From positions 4,854-16,013 of the forward strand of contig PMHU01000069.1 in NCBI GenBank assembly GCA_003156795.1: 11,160 nucleotides of DNA, in the 5' to 3' direction. Both the position numbers and the translations under genes were made by a program. The notes under the pieces were generated by a model. That model was not told where the DNA came from and ran no database searches. It was given only the letters and a program-made list of their open reading frames with translations. Shown here in pieces: positions 1-5,152 of the stretch (positions are counted from its first letter, which is position 1; each line of letters starts with the position of its first letter). This DNA is from Acidimicrobiaceae bacterium (lineage in GTDB: Bacteria > Actinomycetota > Acidimicrobiia > Acidimicrobiales > Palsa-688).

Positions 1-201
1 CTGGGCGTCGTAGTGGGTGTGTATGTCGATGAAGCCGGGGCTCACGACCTGTCCCGTGGCGTCGAGCTCCCGTTCACCGCTGAGCCCGTCGCCCACGGCG
101 ACGATCCGACCACCGGCGACGGCCACGTCCGCTCGACGAGCCGGAGCTCCCGTCCCGTCTATGACGGTCCCTCCACGTACGACGATTTCGGCGTCGGCCA
201 C
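1..201 (-). CDS. Amidohydrolase, D-aminoacylase-type (N-terminal fragment)
   Basis: Only the first 67 residues lie in the window; the gene continues past its left edge. The visible part holds the small N-terminal beta-sandwich segment (IVVRGGTVIDGTGAP, then a GGRIVAVGD turn) followed by VVSPGFIDIHTHYDAQ. The HxH pair in DIHTH is the first metal-binding motif of the amidohydrolase superfamily. The HTHYDAQ form is typical of the N-acyl-D-amino-acid deacylase (amidohydro_3) group, which hydrolyses N-acyl amino acids or related amides in the cytoplasm. The start is a GTG at 199-201, supported by an AGGGGGG ribosome site just upstream. The gene is divergent from the dehydratase at 279, and the 77-bp gap carries a copy of the window's shared operator. 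The superfamily is clear; the substrate is not known. Confidence 0.85.
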   Translation of the reverse strand, partial: MADAEIVVRGGTVIDGTGAPARRADVAVAGGRIVAVGDGLSGERELDATGQVVSPGFIDIHTHYDAQ

Positions 202-221
202 GATCCCCCCTAGGTCACTGT

Positions 222-237
222 TGACACTCGGGTCACA
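222..237. promoter_or_regulatory. Operator copy 1 (TGACA-N5-GTCA dyad)
   Basis: TGACACTCGGGTCACA is an inverted repeat of TGAC and GTCA arms separated by six bases. It lies between the divergent genes starting at 201 (-) and 279 (+). A perfect TTGACA (221-226) overlaps its left arm and could be the -35 of the rightward gene, although no good -10 follows at 16-18 bp. It is the weakest of the four copies because its right flank is CA instead of GG. Binding by the TetR protein encoded at 2478-3122 is inference. Confidence 0.55.
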
Positions 238-263
238 CTACCGTCTGAGAAAATCGGTTCCAG

Positions 264-272
264 CAGGGAGGG
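264..272 (+). promoter_or_regulatory. Ribosome binding site for the TTG-started dehydratase
   Basis: The purine-rich run AGGGAGG lies 6-7 bases before the TTG at 279. It supports this rare start codon over any later ATG, of which the first in frame is about 16 residues in. Confidence 0.6.
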
Positions 273-278
273 CGCACC

Positions 279-779
279 TTGGCAGTCGACACCGGTGTCA
301 TCGGCAAGGTCAGCGGGCGGCGGATGGTGGCCGTCGAGCGCTCGCCGGTCTCGGTATTCGCCCAAGCGGTCAAAGACGGCGACCGCGTGTACCAGGACCG
401 GCGGGCGGCCCAGGCCGCCGGTTTCTCCGACATTCCGGCCCCGCCGACGTTTCCTTTCGCCATGCCCTACTGGGGAAGCTACCCAGAGCTCCAGGAAGGT
501 CTGGAGCCGACCGGGGCCAACCCCATGTGGGAAGTCATGGGCAAGCTGGGTCCGGGCCTAATCCTGCACGGCGAGCAGGAATTCACCTACCACCGTCCGG
601 TGGTGGTGGGCGACGTGCTGCGCGGCGAGGACGTGATAACCGACGTGTACGAGCGGGAGTCGGACACCCACGTGATGACCTTCATCGTCACCGACACGAC
701 CTGGACCGACGCGTCTTCTGGTGACGTCGTGGTGGTCACCCGCTTCAATCTCATCCACCGGGCCCGGAAGCCGACTTAA
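279..779 (+). CDS. FAS1-type (MaoC N-terminal-like) hotdog dehydratase subunit
   Basis: This 166-residue protein resembles the MaoC dehydratase N-terminal (FAS1_DH) hotdog family. That family includes the HadA/HadC subunits of mycobacterial 3-hydroxyacyl-ACP dehydratase and subunits of CoA-ester hydratases. Visible features are an N-terminal GxxxxxxxV segment, APPTFPFAMPYW near residues 54-65 and GEQEFTYHRPVVVGD at 98-112, the usual central-helix and beta-strand signature. It has no D-x-N-P-x-H catalytic motif. Such proteins normally work as the partner of a MaoC-type subunit, which here could be the convergent gene at 792-1211. The likely role is hydration of an enoyl-CoA during beta-oxidation. 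TTG is the start, with a strong ribosome site. Operator copy 1 lies about 40 bp upstream. Family confident; partner and substrate inferred. Confidence 0.85.
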   Translation: MAVDTGVIGKVSGRRMVAVERSPVSVFAQAVKDGDRVYQDRRAAQAAGFSDIPAPPTFPFAMPYWGSYPELQEGLEPTGANPMWEVMGKLGPGLILHGEQEFTYHRPVVVGDVLRGEDVITDVYERESDTHVMTFIVTDTTWTDASSGDVVVVTRFNLIHRARKPT

Positions 780-791
780 AGCCCGGGTGCG

Positions 792-1211
792 TTATAGGGA
801 TGCGGTGGCCTCACCGGCCACCTTCACCTCGCCCGCTTCGTTGGCCAAGCTGCACTCGAGATCTACGAGGCGGGCGCCGCCATCCTGTCGCTTAGCCACC
901 ACCCGCACTTTGGTGGTGAAGACTTCACCCGGCCAGGCCTGCTTGACGAAGCGGACCTGGTAGTGCTTGAGGTTGCCTATCCCCACCCAGTTCGTGATCG
1001 CCGTGGCCAGCAGGCCGGCTGAGAACATGCCGTGACCGAAAACGCTCTTGAGCCCGGTTTCCTGAGCCGACACTTCGTCGGTGTGCATCGGGTTGAAGTC
1101 ACCTGACGCGCCGGCATACTGAACGAGGTCCGTGCGGGTGAGGGCGTGGGTGAGCACGGGGGCCTCGTCGCCCTCGGCGACCTCTTCGAAAGACAACAAC
1201 TTCCTTTCCAC
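792..1211 (-). CDS. MaoC-family enoyl-CoA hydratase (catalytic hotdog subunit)
   Basis: This 139-residue single-hotdog protein belongs to the MaoC/(R)-specific enoyl-CoA hydratase family. The hydratase-2 catalytic motif is present as GDFNPMH at residues 37-43, giving Asp38 and His43 as the expected catalytic pair. It is followed by GLKSVFGHGMFSAGLLA, the usual substrate-pocket helix. It would add water to a trans-2-enoyl-CoA and may pair with the FAS1-type protein at 279-779. The start is GTG at 1209-1211, with GGGGAGG (1216-1222) four bases upstream. It is the last gene of the leftward TetR-amidohydrolase-MaoC set, 42 bp after the amidohydrolase stop, and that gap holds a perfect hairpin. 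Only 12 bp separate its stop from that of the convergent gene, with no terminator visible. Confidence 0.9.
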   Translation of the reverse strand: MERKLLSFEEVAEGDEAPVLTHALTRTDLVQYAGASGDFNPMHTDEVSAQETGLKSVFGHGMFSAGLLATAITNWVGIGNLKHYQVRFVKQAWPGEVFTTKVRVVAKRQDGGARLVDLECSLANEAGEVKVAGEATASL

Positions 1212-1229
1212 CTGACCTCCCCGAGCCGA

Positions 1230-1251
1230 CGTTCGGGAGCGTACCCGAACG
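1230..1251. other. Perfect 8-bp inverted repeat (hairpin) between amidohydrolase and MaoC genes
   Basis: CGTTCGGG (1230-1237) and CCCGAACG (1244-1251) pair perfectly around a 6-base loop. On the minus strand the hairpin begins two bases after the amidohydrolase TAG stop and ends just before the MaoC ribosome site. There is no T-tract, so a classical intrinsic terminator is unlikely. An mRNA stability element, weak attenuator or protein site would also fit. Confidence 0.5.
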
Positions 1252-1253
1252 AC

Positions 1254-2441
1254 CTAGAGGCGGCCGGACGACGCTTCGGCCGCGACTTGAGGGGGTAGGT
1301 CGACTCCGAACAGAGCCGCCGCGTTTCCGCTGGTGACCTGGCGGACCAGATGATCGGGTAGGTGACCGAAGTTGGCGGCCACCGCATCGTGGGTCGATGG
1401 CCACGTCGAGTCGGCATGCGGGTAGTCGCTCTCGACCATTACATGGTCGAGACCCATGCGGCCGATGACCCCATCCACGCTGCTCGGGTCGTCGATCGTG
1501 CAGAACCAGAAGTTGCGGGCCAGGACCTCGCTCGGGCGCAAGTCGCCCCGCCAGCTGCGCGACTCGGTCCCCGAGGCGGAATGGTCGAGGACGTAGTCAG
1601 CTCGGTCGGCCAGCATGGCCACCCAACCGATGCCTCCTTCCGACATCGCGATCCGAAGGCCAGGGAAGCGCAGGCAGACCCTCGACCAAAGCCAGTCCGT
1701 GGCCGCCACCAGGCTGCTGGCTGGAAACAGAGTGGGATACACCTCGAACGGGCAATCCGGCGAAGGCACCGGGGCCCATCCCGACGAGCCGGTGTGCAGA
1801 CATACGACGGTGCCGGTCTCCTCGCAAGCCGCGAGGAACGGGTCCCAATAACGCGAGTGCAACGACGGCAAGTCGAGTTTCGACGGCAGCTCGGCAAAGC
1901 TCACCGCTTTGAAGCCCCGCGCCGCGTTGCGCCGGACCTCGGCGGCAGCCGTGTCCGGGTCCTGCAGCCAGGTCAGCTGCAAAGGGATGATGCGGTCCGG
2001 GTACGTGCCGGCCCAGACGTCGAGATGCCAGTCGTTCCACGCCCGCACGCAGGCCAGGCCGAGCTCCGGATCCTCGCTGGCAGAGAACACCGCTCCGCAG
2101 AACCCGGCGATGAGCGAGGGAAAGCAGAGCGACGACCAGATGCCGCCGGCGTCCATGTCCTTGATCCGCTCGTGTATGTCGTAGCAGCCGGGTCGCATCT
2201 CGTCGAAGCGGGCCGGCTCCATGCTCCATTCCTCGCGAGGGCGCCCGATCACCGCGTTCAACCCCACGTTGGCGTAGAGCTTGCCTTCGTAGACCCACGC
2301 CTGCCGCCCGTCCTCGAACTCCGTCACCCGAGGTGCGCGCTCGACCAGGGCTGCGGGCATCCGGCCTACGAACAGGTCGGGCGGCTCGATCAGGTGGTCG
2401 TCAACCGAAATGATGGTCCGGCCGCTCAGATCCCCCGTCAT
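1254..2441 (-). CDS. Amidohydrolase 2 (ACMSD-type TIM-barrel metal-dependent hydrolase)
   Basis: This 395-residue protein matches the amidohydrolase_2 family, whose members hydrolyse or decarboxylate carboxylic and ring-cleavage intermediates using a bound divalent metal. Visible motifs are SVDDHLIEPPDLF at 12-24, a D-x-H-x-x-E variant of the first metal site; LHTGSSGW with His216; SEGGIGW around 267-273; and VESDYPHADSTWP with Asp339, the usual last-strand acidic ligand. Length is usual for the family. The ATG at 2439-2441 is the only start codon before an in-frame TGA, which is also the TetR stop 36 bp upstream. No ribosome site is seen, and the ATG sits in the loop of a GC hairpin, so coupling to TetR translation is plausible. 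Relatives are common in actinobacterial steroid and terpenoid catabolic loci. The substrate is unknown. Confidence 0.88.
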   Translation of the reverse strand: MTGDLSGRTIISVDDHLIEPPDLFVGRMPAALVERAPRVTEFEDGRQAWVYEGKLYANVGLNAVIGRPREEWSMEPARFDEMRPGCYDIHERIKDMDAGGIWSSLCFPSLIAGFCGAVFSASEDPELGLACVRAWNDWHLDVWAGTYPDRIIPLQLTWLQDPDTAAAEVRRNAARGFKAVSFAELPSKLDLPSLHSRYWDPFLAACEETGTVVCLHTGSSGWAPVPSPDCPFEVYPTLFPASSLVAATDWLWSRVCLRFPGLRIAMSEGGIGWVAMLADRADYVLDHSASGTESRSWRGDLRPSEVLARNFWFCTIDDPSSVDGVIGRMGLDHVMVESDYPHADSTWPSTHDAVAANFGHLPDHLVRQVTSGNAAALFGVDLPPQVAAEASSGRL

Positions 2442-2459
2442 GGGGGCCGATGCTATCGG
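2432..2459 (-). promoter_or_regulatory. Two abutting hairpins enclosing the amidohydrolase start codon
   Basis: Read on the minus strand, CCGAT-AGC-ATCGG (2459-2447) is directly followed by CCCCC-ATGAC-GGGGG (2446-2432). Both are perfect 5-bp stems, and the loop of the second contains the ATG start codon. No ribosome site is present. The arrangement could hold the start closed unless ribosomes finishing TetR open it. The role is inference. Confidence 0.4.
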
Positions 2460-2477
2460 GCGAGCCTGACGACGGCG

Positions 2478-3122
2478 TCAGCGTCGCGGCCCGGGGGGCC
2501 GGCGCCGGCGCGACCCTGCGAACAGGCCCACGTGCAGGATCGTCGCCAAGTTGTCCAGGAGGGCGTCGCGATCGACGGGCACGAGGCGAACCACGGCGTA
2601 GAAAGTGGCCCGCTCGATCATGGAAACCATGGCCAGAGCAGCCGTCTCCGGGTCGCTGACCGGCGGTGGGTGAATCTCGCGAACGCGGCGCACCAGCTGG
2701 TCGGTGAAGCGACGGAGCACGACGGCCCCTGTCCGGGCCATGTCGGAGTTCTGGGTGTTGATGTCTGTCCACGCCCGGATGACCGGGTGGTAGTGGTCGT
2801 ACAGATCGTAAAAGCGACCGAGCCACTCGCGCAGCTCGTCGAAGCCCTCCTTGGACGCCTTGATCGAGGGCAGCGACTCAGCCAGGTCGTGCATCTGGTC
2901 GGTCACCCCCGAGACCAGGGCCTGGAAGAGATCCTCCTTGTTGGCGAAGTAGAGGTAGAAGGTGCCGTGCGACGTATTCGCCTCTTTGACGATGTCGTCT
3001 ATGCGCGCCCCGCTGTAGCCGCGTTCATCGAACACCACGATGGCGGCTTCGAGCAGCCGGCGGAGGGTCTCCTTCCCCTGCTTGCGGAGTTCACGGGACC
3101 GGGCCGGCCCTCCGCCCGACAT
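2478..3122 (-). CDS. TetR-family transcriptional regulator
   Basis: This 214-residue regulator has an N-terminal TetR DNA-binding domain. Helix 1 is about residues 16-33 (KETLRRLLEAAIVVFDERG), and the helix-turn-helix runs about 37-60 with GARIDDIVKEA then SHGTFYLYFANKEDLFQAL. The remainder is a helical ligand-binding domain, followed by a short Arg/Pro-rich tail. Family members usually repress transcription until a small ligand, often an acyl-CoA in catabolic clusters, releases them from a palindromic operator. The ATG at 3120-3122 is the only start before an in-frame TAG upstream. No ribosome site is obvious. The operator at 3230-3245 overlaps the -35 of its likely promoter, pointing to autorepression, and matching sites lie at the other three promoter regions. 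The gene leads the operon with the amidohydrolase and MaoC. Confidence 0.93.
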   Translation of the reverse strand: MSGGGPARSRELRKQGKETLRRLLEAAIVVFDERGYSGARIDDIVKEANTSHGTFYLYFANKEDLFQALVSGVTDQMHDLAESLPSIKASKEGFDELREWLGRFYDLYDHYHPVIRAWTDINTQNSDMARTGAVVLRRFTDQLVRRVREIHPPPVSDPETAALAMVSMIERATFYAVVRLVPVDRDALLDNLATILHVGLFAGSRRRRPPGPRR

Positions 3123-3206
3123 GCCCGGAGGAGCCGTGCGAGCCGGACGCGACGACCCGGGGTTGCGGGCCGGAGGCCGGCTGGAACGAGACGGAGCGAT
3201 CGGCGC

Positions 3207-3235
3207 AGGCTAGCCATGCTGACGTTTGCTGACAA
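3207..3235 (-). promoter_or_regulatory. Probable promoter of the TetR-amidohydrolase-MaoC operon
   Basis: On the minus strand TTGTCA (3235-3230; five of six with TTGACA) is followed by a 17-bp spacer and then TAGCCT (3212-3207), which fits the actinobacterial TAnnnT -10. Transcription would start near 3200, leaving a leader of about 78 bases before the TetR ATG. The -35 lies inside the operator dyad. Confidence 0.5.
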
Positions 3236-3245
3236 GCACGTCAGG
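3219..3245. promoter_or_regulatory. Operator copy 2, with two overlapping dyads
   Basis: The core TGACAAGCACGTCAGG (3230-3245) matches the other operator copies. It extends to a perfect CTGAC-N6-GTCAG dyad (3229-3244). A second dyad shares the same right arm: CTGACGT (3219-3225) with ACGTCAG (3238-3244) across 12 bp. The two left half-sites are exactly 10 bp apart, one helical turn, so two regulator dimers could bind side by side or cooperatively. Confidence 0.65.
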
Positions 3246-3265
3246 TTCGGGGACGGTCGCCCCGA

Positions 3266-4984
3266 TTAGGGCGCGGCTGCCGGAGAGCCAGCCCCGGCGG
3301 CAGCCTGGGCGACGAGGCTTTCAGCCAGCCCGGTCAGGGCCTTCCGGTCGACCTTCTGGCTGACCAGCCACGGGACGCTTTCGTCCCTGATGACCAGGAC
3401 GTGTCGGGGGATCTTGTACGAGGAGAGCTCCTCGCGCAGTCGATCCTTCAAGCGCGACGCGTCCGGCGTATCGTCCCGCCAAGGCACCACCAACGCGACC
3501 ACGTCCTGGCCCCTGTCGGGGTGAGCCACGCCGACCACGAATGCGAGCTTCACCTCCTCGATGGCGAGCAGGCATCGCTCTACCTCGGCCGGCGCCACGT
3601 TGGCCCCGGACGTCTTGATCAGGTCCGTCTGGCGACCAGTGAAAAAGAACCAGCCGTCGCGGAAGTAACCCCGGTCGCCGGTGCGGTACCAGCCGTCGGG
3701 GTCGAACACGTCGGCGCGGTCGCGCTTGTACAGGCCGAGCATGAGGTTGTAGCCGCGGACCAGCACCTCGCCTTCCTCCCCTTCGGGGAGGTCCAGCCCC
3801 GTGTCGGGATCGACGATCCGATGTTCCGTGCCCGGAACCTCATGGCCAAAAGCCCCGCGGTAGGCCTCGGGGACGCCAGTCACTTCCTCGCCCGGGGTCC
3901 AGAACGTATGCGGGCCGCACGTCTCGGACATCCCGAGTGACCCGACCGCGAGGCCTGCATCCGGTGGCCTCCTCTGGGGTGGCAGGGCGTCGTAAAAGGA
4001 CCCAGAACGGATGGAGCTGAGATCGGTCTGCCCGTAGTCGGGGTGCTCGGTAAGGAGCTTGGCGACGGCGGGCCAAGCCGAGACGATGGTTACCCGCTCT
4101 TTCGACAAGACGGCCAGAGCCTCCGCCGGCTCGAACACCTCTTGCGTCAGGAACGCCCCCCCGACGCTCAAGGCTCGCAGAAGCGTGAACGCGAAGCCTC
4201 CCACCCAGCACAGCGGCATTGGAGTCCACAGCCGGGACGACTCGTCGAGGCCGGACAGGGCCGCCAGGTTACGAGCGTGGCGCACCAGGGCCCCGTGGCT
4301 GTGAACCACCCCTTTCGGCTCTCCGGTCGATCCGGACGTGTAGGTGACGAGCATCTCGTCTCCGGGTGATATCTCGGCTCCCACGGCGTCGACCAGGTCG
4401 GACCCATCGGCGCCGTCACCGAAGCCGCCGGCGCCGAAACCGCCAGCGCCGGACGTCCCGTTGTGCAGATCCGCTCCGTAGCCGCCTTCGGCCCAAGCCC
4501 GGTTGGATTCCCCCCACAGCAGCACCCGACGCAGCTGGGGAAGACTGGGCAGATACAAGGGTCCCGGACCGTGGTCGGCGAGCTCGGGAGCGACGGATTC
4601 CAGCCTCTCCAAGTAGTCGTGCTGGATGAAAGTCCCGACGCCGAGGAGCCATTGGACGTCCGCGTGACGGAGGAAGCCGGCCAGCTCGGCGGGCCGGTAG
4701 AACGTGTTGACGGGAATGACTACTGCGCCGATGCGCGCCGCCGCGGCCCAGGCGACGACCCAGCTCGCCCCATTTGGAAACAGGATGCCGACCCTCGATG
4801 ACTTACCCACGCCGGCCCCCAGCAGCCGGGCCGCCAGGCGACGCGACCGGTCGTCCAGGTCTGCGAAAGTGAGACGCTCGGTCGGGGTGACAACGCAGTC
4901 GTTTGGGCCGAAGCGATCTCGCCCGTCGGCCAGGAGCTTCGGCACGGTTGGGACGTAGTCAGGGAACGTCGGAGCCGCGGTCAC
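3266..4984 (-). CDS. Acyl-CoA synthetase (AMP-forming fatty-acid/carboxylic acid-CoA ligase) 1
   Basis: This ANL-superfamily ligase of 572 residues would activate a carboxylic acid with ATP to an acyl-adenylate and then an acyl-CoA. Motifs in order: P-loop VTYTSGSTGEPKG at 213-225; A5 GMSET at 351-355; A7 WYRTGD at 432-437; hinge GRQTDLIKTSGANV at 450-463; and C-terminal SQKVDRKAL at 542-550. Lys544 is the expected catalytic lysine, but Gln replaces the usual Gly before it. A Gly-rich loop with two GAGGF units (179-188) interrupts the N-domain. The start is taken as GTG at 4982-4984 because the family sequence begins here (FPDYVPTVPKLLADG); the reading frame continues upstream without homology. 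The TGA of a possible small ORF overlaps this GTG. The gene is divergent from ligase 2 and may share operator copy 3. The substrate is unknown. Confidence 0.92.
   Translation of the reverse strand: MTAAPTFPDYVPTVPKLLADGRDRFGPNDCVVTPTERLTFADLDDRSRRLAARLLGAGVGKSSRVGILFPNGASWVVAWAAAARIGAVVIPVNTFYRPAELAGFLRHADVQWLLGVGTFIQHDYLERLESVAPELADHGPGPLYLPSLPQLRRVLLWGESNRAWAEGGYGADLHNGTSGAGGFGAGGFGDGADGSDLVDAVGAEISPGDEMLVTYTSGSTGEPKGVVHSHGALVRHARNLAALSGLDESSRLWTPMPLCWVGGFAFTLLRALSVGGAFLTQEVFEPAEALAVLSKERVTIVSAWPAVAKLLTEHPDYGQTDLSSIRSGSFYDALPPQRRPPDAGLAVGSLGMSETCGPHTFWTPGEEVTGVPEAYRGAFGHEVPGTEHRIVDPDTGLDLPEGEEGEVLVRGYNLMLGLYKRDRADVFDPDGWYRTGDRGYFRDGWFFFTGRQTDLIKTSGANVAPAEVERCLLAIEEVKLAFVVGVAHPDRGQDVVALVVPWRDDTPDASRLKDRLREELSSYKIPRHVLVIRDESVPWLVSQKVDRKALTGLAESLVAQAAAGAGSPAAAP
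4421..4450 (-). repeat. Tandem 15-bp repeat inside ligase 1 (GAGGF x2)
   Basis: Two adjacent 15-bp units, GAAGCCGCCGGCGCC and GAAACCGCCAGCGCC on the plus strand, match at 13 of 15 bases. They encode GAGGFGAGGF on the minus strand. They sit in a Gly-rich loop before the ATP P-loop, a place where ligases of this family tolerate insertions. Confidence 0.7.
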
Positions 4985-5070
4985 CGGGGGTGAGCGCTCC
5001 GCTCGGTCAGACGATTGTCGAGGAACTCCTTGGAGTGGTGGTCGGACTCCACCACAACCGGTTCGCCCAT
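4981..5070 (-). CDS. Possible small ORF or leader peptide upstream of ligase 1
   Basis: A 29-codon frame starts at ATG 5068-5070 (an in-frame GTG at 5080-5082 would add four codons) and ends in a TGA whose bases overlap the ligase GTG as GTGA. This is the usual layout of translational coupling. The peptide begins MGEPVVVESDHHSKEFLD and is charged, without a signal or membrane segment. About four fifths of its codons end in G or C, like neighbouring genes. A GTGGGGGA run upstream could serve as a ribosome site. It lies between the likely ligase promoter and the ligase start. I do not recognise the peptide, and chance ORFs are common at this GC content, so this is a candidate only. Confidence 0.3.
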   Translation of the reverse strand: MGEPVVVESDHHSKEFLDNRLTERSAHPR

Positions 5071-5104
5071 GCGGTCCCCCACTCGACGGGCACGCAGCTG
5101 TGCC

Positions 5105-5133
5105 GTTAGATTCGTTCTCACTGTATATGACAC
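5105..5133 (-). promoter_or_regulatory. Possible promoter of ligase 1
   Basis: On the minus strand GTGTCA (5133-5128) lies 17 bp from TCTAAC (5110-5105); each matches its consensus at four of six positions. The -35 occupies the same place within the operator as in the TetR promoter. Transcription would start near 5098, about 28 bases before the ATG of the small ORF. Confidence 0.3.
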
Positions 5134-5143
5134 CCACGTCAGG
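5128..5143. promoter_or_regulatory. Operator copy 3 between the divergent ligase genes
   Basis: TGACACCCACGTCAGG matches copies 2 and 4 at all arm positions and the GG flank. It ends nine bases before the GTG of ligase 2 and follows an AT-rich TGTATATGA stretch (5122-5130) that could be a rightward -10. A bound regulator would block ligase 2 and cover the -35 proposed for ligase 1. Confidence 0.65.
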
Positions 5144-5152
5144 TACCGCGCC

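Noticed and set aside
2498..2509. The 12-bp palindrome GCCGGCGCCGGC
   Set aside because: It lies in the Arg/Pro-rich TetR tail and is explained by GC-rich codons.
2999..3235. A 78-codon minus-strand frame overlapping the TetR start, considered as a frameshifted TetR N-terminus
   Set aside because: TetR is complete from ATG 3122, including helix 1, and the other frame is Arg-rich without motifs.
1362..3269. A 635-codon open frame on the plus strand opposite TetR and the amidohydrolase
   Set aside because: It is antisense to two genes with clear family motifs, shows no recognisable domain and has the Arg/Pro/Gly-rich composition of a GC-bias shadow.
4889..4902. TGACAACGCAGTCG, a near match to the operator inside ligase 1
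   Set aside because: The right arm has GTCG instead of GTCA, and it lies in coding sequence far from any likely promoter. One such near match is expected by chance.
5015..5152. The 46-codon upstream extension of ligase 2
   Set aside because: It runs through the operator and the promoter region, and the typical N-terminus begins at GTG 5153.
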